Positions 14,713 to 17,505 of a stretch of DNA of 17,505 bases are shown one piece after another. Location: positions 1 through 17,505 of the forward strand of contig CAMWSZ010000016.1 of the NCBI GenBank assembly GCA_947177005.1. Direction: 5' to 3'. The notes under the pieces are model-generated. The model saw nothing but the letters and a program-made list of their open reading frames with translations. It ran no database searches and was not told where the DNA came from. Within the stretch, counting starts at the first letter, position 1, and every line of letters begins with the position of its first letter. This DNA is from an uncultured Clostridia bacterium (GTDB taxonomy: Bacteria > Bacillota > Clostridia > Oscillospirales > Oscillospiraceae). A program made the position numbers and the translations under genes.

Positions 14713-15651
14713 CTAATACCGCTCAGCGATCCGGAGCTTCGCACTGCGGGCGCGGGGGTTCCGGTCCAATTCCCCGGCCCCCGCGGTCAACGGTTTTCTG
14801 GTAATCAGTTTCAGTTTTGGTTTTTTGCCGCACACGCAGACCGGGAACTGAGGCGGGCAGGTACAGCCTGCGGCCAGCGTGCGCATGGACTGTTTGACGA
14901 TTCGGTCCTCCAGGCTGTGAAAAGTGATGACCGCCAGCCTGCCGCCGGGCCGCAGGCCGTCCACGGCGGCCTCCAGCATGGGCGGAAGGGCGTCCAGCTC
15001 CCCGTTGACGGCGATCCGGATTGCCTGAAAGGAGCGTTTTGCGGGGTGCTGTTTTTCCCGGAGGGCGGCGGCGGGCATGGCGCTGCGGATGATCTCCGCC
15101 AGCTCGCCGGTGGAGCGGACCGGTTCTTTCTCCCTGCGCCGCACGATCCCACGGGCGATTCGGGGCGCGTACCGCTCCTCACCGTACTCATACAGGATGC
15201 GGGTCAGCTCCTCCTCGCTCCAGGTATTGACCACCGTTCCGGCGTCCAGAGCCGCGCTCCCGTCCATTCGCATATCCAACGGCGCGTCCTGCATGTAGCT
15301 GAAGCCGCGCCGGGCATCGTCCAGCTGCGGGGAGGATACACCCAGGTCAAAGAGCATTCCGTCCACGGGACCGGCGTTCAGGTCTTGCAGGATTCCGGCC
15401 AGGTCACGGAAATTTCCGTGGACGAGGGTCACGCGGTCTGAAAAAGCGGCCAGCCGCACCTTTGCGGCCTCAATGGCGGTCATATCCCGGTCGATGCCGA
15501 TGATCCGGCCTCCTCTCCGCAAGATCTCCAGGGAATGACCGGCGCGGCCCAGGGTTCCGTCCACATAGACGCCGTCCTCCTGAATGAGCAGTCCGTCCAG
15601 GGACTCTTGGAGGAGCACCGGAACATGTCCAAAATCAAATTCTTCCATCAT
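14713..15651 (-). CDS. rsmH: 16S rRNA (cytosine-1402 N4) methyltransferase RsmH
   Basis: RsmH (MraW) uses S-adenosylmethionine to methylate N4 of C1402 in 16S rRNA, in the decoding centre. The 312-residue protein starts with the family signature GHVPVLLQE (8-16). It has the SAM-binding loop DGTLGRAGHS (31-40), FDLGVSSPQLD (101-111), HPAKRSFQAIRIAVN (202-216) and FHSLEDRIVK (244-253). The Cys-rich CTCPPQFPVCVCG segment (263-275) is typical of the family. ATG 15651 and the next codon ATG 15648 are equally possible. No good ribosome site is visible, so it may be translated with mraZ, whose stop codon is 43 bases upstream. It is the second gene of the mraZ operon, as in most bacteria. Confidence 0.97.
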   Translation of the reverse strand: MMEEFDFGHVPVLLQESLDGLLIQEDGVYVDGTLGRAGHSLEILRRGGRIIGIDRDMTAIEAAKVRLAAFSDRVTLVHGNFRDLAGILQDLNAGPVDGMLFDLGVSSPQLDDARRGFSYMQDAPLDMRMDGSAALDAGTVVNTWSEEELTRILYEYGEERYAPRIARGIVRRREKEPVRSTGELAEIIRSAMPAAALREKQHPAKRSFQAIRIAVNGELDALPPMLEAAVDGLRPGGRLAVITFHSLEDRIVKQSMRTLAAGCTCPPQFPVCVCGKKPKLKLITRKPLTAGAGELDRNPRARSAKLRIAERY

Positions 15652-15694
15652 TCATCATTTACGTATACAAAAATATTGCCTTGATTTCCGGGCG

Positions 15695-16111
15695 TCAGAA
15701 ACCAAGCTCTTCCATGGCGGCAGCCAGATTTTCGGGGTCCATGCCCTCCTCTTCCACCGGCTCCCACCGCTGCGGGTTCCAAAGCTCGAGGCACCTCGAC
15801 ACGCCGTTGATGACCACTTCCTTTTCCAGCGCGGCATACTGGCGCAGCTTTGCGGGAATCAGGATTCTGCCCTGCTTATCGGGTTTACACTCGGCAGCGT
15901 TGGCGAACAGGGCGCGCATGGCCCGCGCTTTGGAGACGGGCAGGGCATCGAATTTGGCTGTCAGCTCCGCCCATTTCGCGTCGGAGTAAACGGAGAGGCA
16001 GCCGTCCAGGCCAATGGTGACATAAAACGTGTTTCCCAGCTCCGCCCGGTATTCGGCGGGGATAAAGAGGCGGCCCTTTGCATCGATGCTGTGGCGGTGC
16101 TGACCGATCAC
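15695..16111 (-). CDS. mraZ: Transcriptional regulator MraZ
   Basis: MraZ is a ring-forming DNA-binding protein that represses its own division operon. The 138-residue protein has the two SpoVT/AbrB-type half-domains, each with the diagnostic DxxxR motif: DAKGR at 10-14 in the first (IDAKGRL) and DKQGR at 78-82 in the second, followed by ILIPAKLRQYA. The start is set at GTG 16111, because this gives the family-like N-terminus M-IGQHRHSID and because AGGTGG lies about 5 bases upstream. GTG 16120 is the alternative. The frame is open further upstream to 16324, but that would run through the promoter. It leads the operon, with a leader of about 88 bases containing three MraZ-type binding repeats. 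Confidence 0.95.
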   Translation of the reverse strand: MIGQHRHSIDAKGRLFIPAEYRAELGNTFYVTIGLDGCLSVYSDAKWAELTAKFDALPVSKARAMRALFANAAECKPDKQGRILIPAKLRQYAALEKEVVINGVSRCLELWNPQRWEPVEEEGMDPENLAAAMEELGF

Positions 16112-16168
16112 ACAGACCACCTGCCTCTCTGACCGTCGGGCTGTAGGGACGGGAGCACAGCGTGTCTG

Positions 16169-16198
16169 CCGCCCTACTTTTCCCCACTCTCCCCCACT
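16169..16198 (-). promoter_or_regulatory. MraZ operator: three 10-bp direct repeats
   Basis: On the minus strand AGTGGGGGAG, AGTGGGGAAA and AGTAGGGCGG follow one another without gaps. This gives TGGGN-type boxes spaced by 5 bases, the arrangement established for MraZ binding in E. coli. The third box is degenerate (TAGGG). The repeats begin at about the transcription start, so bound MraZ would block the promoter: an autoregulatory loop. Confidence 0.85.
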
Positions 16199-16207
16199 AT
16201 GCCAAAT

Positions 16208-16236
16208 AGTATAAATCATTGCCGCCAGAAATGCAA
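16208..16236 (-). promoter_or_regulatory. Sigma-A promoter of the mraZ operon
   Basis: On the minus strand TTGCAT (16236-16231) and TATACT (16213-16208) are separated by 17 bases. Two A-rich runs lie about 4-20 bases upstream of the -35 box (16241-16257), as in an UP element. Transcription should begin near 16200, at the first MraZ repeat. Confidence 0.85.
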
Positions 16237-16305
16237 GCGCAATTTTTTTGTTTTTTGTTGGCGAAAACAGTCGTTTTTCGCAAAAAAGCGGCGGACGCAG
16301 ATAGA

Positions 16306-16319
16306 AAAACGTTCGTTCT
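16306..16319 (-). promoter_or_regulatory. LexA-like (SOS box) sequence upstream of mraZ
   Basis: AGAACGAACGTTTT matches the Bacillus-type SOS consensus CGAACRNRYGTTYC at all but the first and last of its 14 positions. It lies about 110 bases upstream of the likely mraZ transcription start, further than usual for direct repression, so function is uncertain. Confidence 0.25.
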
Positions 16320-16405
16320 ACCAAAAATGCGTTTCAAAAAAGAAAACACCTTCAGCACAAAATATTGCGCCAAAGGCATTTCACGCCGCAAGATATAGTT
16401 TTAGG

Positions 16406-16431
16406 AAAAAATTCTGTCAATTCGCTCAGAA
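16406..16431 (-). terminator. Possible weak terminator after the coiled-coil gene
   Basis: On the minus strand TTCTG (16431-16427) pairs with CAGAA (16416-16412) around a 10-base loop, followed by TTTTTT (16411-16406). The stem is only 5 bp and AT-rich, so termination would be partial. It lies about 20 bases after the stop codon at 16450, before the mraZ control region. Confidence 0.35.
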
Positions 16432-16449
16432 ACAGGAAAGAAAAAGCGG

Positions 16450-16974
16450 TTAGGGAATCCGCCGTTCGCCGCCGCCGAGCTGTTCCTCCAGCTTGGCGCG
16501 CTGGGCCTGGAGCTTCTCACTGGAGACGGCCCGGAACCGGGCACGGTTCTCCCGGATCTCCTCCAGCGCCATTTGAATGGCCTCCTCTGTGCGGCGCAGG
16601 GCGTCGTCGGTGTACTCGTTGGCCACGCTGATCATACTGTTGGCCTGTTCGCCGGAGCGGCGGATGAGTTCCCGGGCCTTTTCCCGGGCGATGCGGGTGA
16701 TTTCGCTCTCGCCGACAATGGTTTTGGCGTCGATTTCGGCCTGACGGCGGAGTTTATCCGCCTCTTTTCTGGCGTTTTCCACAAATTCCTCTCTGGCCCT
16801 GATTAACTCCTTGGCTCTTTTCAGCTCAATGGGGAGCTGGCCCTTGATCTCGTCCAGCAGGTCCAGGGCATCGTCGCGGGAGATGACGCATTTGTCTTTG
16901 GCCATTGGCATGGCTTTCGCGCTGTCGATGAGGTCGTAGAGCATGGTGATCAGGTTGTCAACATCATTTGCCAT
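16450..16974 (-). CDS. Coiled-coil protein of unknown function, coaD-linked
   Basis: The 174-residue protein is soluble and almost wholly helical. A short N-terminal module (about 1-55, DVDNLITMLYDLID through QLPIELKRAKELI) is followed by a long, highly charged coiled coil (about 55-165) rich in Arg, Glu and Ala, and a short Gly-Gly-Gly tail. Proteins of this layout lie beside coaD in many Clostridia and are often labelled ATPase or V-type ATPase subunit H. I see no Walker motif, so that label looks empty. The long coiled coil also recalls DivIVA-type scaffolds, but the DivIVA N-terminal signature is not evident. It begins 5 bases after the coaD stop codon, so the two are co-transcribed. It is the last gene before the division operon. 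Confidence 0.85.
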   Translation of the reverse strand: MANDVDNLITMLYDLIDSAKAMPMAKDKCVISRDDALDLLDEIKGQLPIELKRAKELIRAREEFVENARKEADKLRRQAEIDAKTIVGESEITRIAREKARELIRRSGEQANSMISVANEYTDDALRRTEEAIQMALEEIRENRARFRAVSSEKLQAQRAKLEEQLGGGERRIP

Positions 16975-16979
16975 AGCAT

Positions 16980-17465
16980 TTATACCTTTCCTTCCGCGGC
17001 AGATCGAATAGCGGCGAGGCCGCCGGCAGGGACGCAGCGGTCCAGGGGCTGGCGGTAGCGGAGCATTTCTCTGACCATTGTGGAGCTGATATGCAGGTGT
17101 TCGGATTTTGCGGGGAGGATGACCGTATCCAGCGCGGGCCAGAGGCCGCGGTTGATCTGGGCCATTTGGAGCTCGTTCTCGAAATCGGCGCAGCCTCTGG
17201 CCCCCTTGACCAAGGTACGGGCGTCATGCTGCCGGGCGAAATCAACCAGCAGGCCGCCGCAGGCGTCGGCGGAGGCGTTGGGGATGTGGGCAATGGAATC
17301 GCGGAGAAAACGGAGGCGTTCTTCCAAAGAAAACATGGGGTGTTTCTCGGCGTTGACCATTACGCAGACGATAACGCGGTCAAAAATCGCGGCGGCGCGT
17401 TCGACGATATCGAGATGTCCGGCAGTCACGGGGTCAAAGCTGCCGGGGAAAAGAGCGGTATTCAT
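16980..17465 (-). CDS. coaD: Phosphopantetheine adenylyltransferase CoaD
   Basis: CoaD makes dephospho-CoA from 4'-phosphopantetheine and ATP, the fourth and rate-limiting step of coenzyme A synthesis. The 161-residue length is typical of bacterial CoaD. The nucleotidyltransferase signature PGSFDPVTAGHLD (7-19) contains the T/HxGH motif. KGARGCADFENELQMAQINR follows (87-106), and ISSTMVRE (126-133) matches the C-terminal ISSTxVRE motif. ATG 17465 has AAGGAG about 8 bases upstream. In many Firmicutes it follows rsmD, which would lie just beyond the right edge. It shares an operon with the coiled-coil gene downstream rather than with the division genes. Confidence 0.97.
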   Translation of the reverse strand: MNTALFPGSFDPVTAGHLDIVERAAAIFDRVIVCVMVNAEKHPMFSLEERLRFLRDSIAHIPNASADACGGLLVDFARQHDARTLVKGARGCADFENELQMAQINRGLWPALDTVILPAKSEHLHISSTMVREMLRYRQPLDRCVPAGGLAAIRSAAEGKV

Positions 17466-17505
17466 AGAGACGGCTCCTTATGGTAGGTAGTGATTTTTAT
17501 TTTCC

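Noticed and set aside
16261..16281. 7-bp hairpin GCGAAAA/TTTTCGC upstream of mraZ
   Set aside because: No T-run follows it on either strand, and AT-rich inverted repeats are common in such regions.
16112..16324. Upstream extension of mraZ by 71 codons
   Set aside because: It would run through the promoter and the MraZ repeats; the family N-terminus begins at GTG 16111.

Overview
The window is almost entirely one strand of a division and cell-wall (dcw) gene cluster from a spore-forming, Gram-positive, meso-DAP-type bacterium. The coding sequence is GC-rich and the gaps are AT-rich. The gene set points to a Clostridia member of the Bacillota, probably near Oscillospiraceae. The grounds are a SpoIVB-type sporulation protease, a class B penicillin-binding protein with two C-terminal PASTA domains, a MurE with the DNPR meso-DAP signature, and a coaD-linked coiled-coil protein of a type I recall from Clostridia. 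The family-level placement is an inference; the division Bacillota is fairly secure.

Reading down the minus strand from the right edge, the order is coaD, a coiled-coil protein gene, an AT-rich control region, mraZ, rsmH, an ftsL-like gene, a PASTA class B PBP, murE, mraY, ftsW/spoVE, murG, murA, ftsQ/divIB, ftsZ, a strong intrinsic terminator, spoIVB, and a small HTH regulator with its own promoter. At the left edge a single plus-strand gene of unknown function (234-875), with a near-consensus promoter, faces this block across a gene-free stretch of about 330 bases.

The genes act together. MraZ represses the cluster, and three 10-bp repeats at the mraZ promoter fit its known binding pattern. 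RsmH methylates 16S rRNA. MurA starts UDP-MurNAc synthesis and MurE adds meso-DAP. MraY and MurG make lipid I and lipid II. FtsW and the PBP polymerise and cross-link septal peptidoglycan. FtsL and FtsQ/DivIB regulate them, and FtsZ forms the ring. The cluster lacks murC, murD, murF, murB and ftsA. ftsZ has its own sigma-A promoter and a foldable leader, so its level can be set apart from the upstream operon.

I see no phage defence system, transposon, CRISPR array or secondary-metabolite locus, and no clearly new system. The points most worth a second look are the MraZ operator, the arginine-rich cytoplasmic tails shared by FtsL, FtsW, the PBP and FtsQ, the structured ftsZ leader, and spoIVB sitting directly behind ftsZ.
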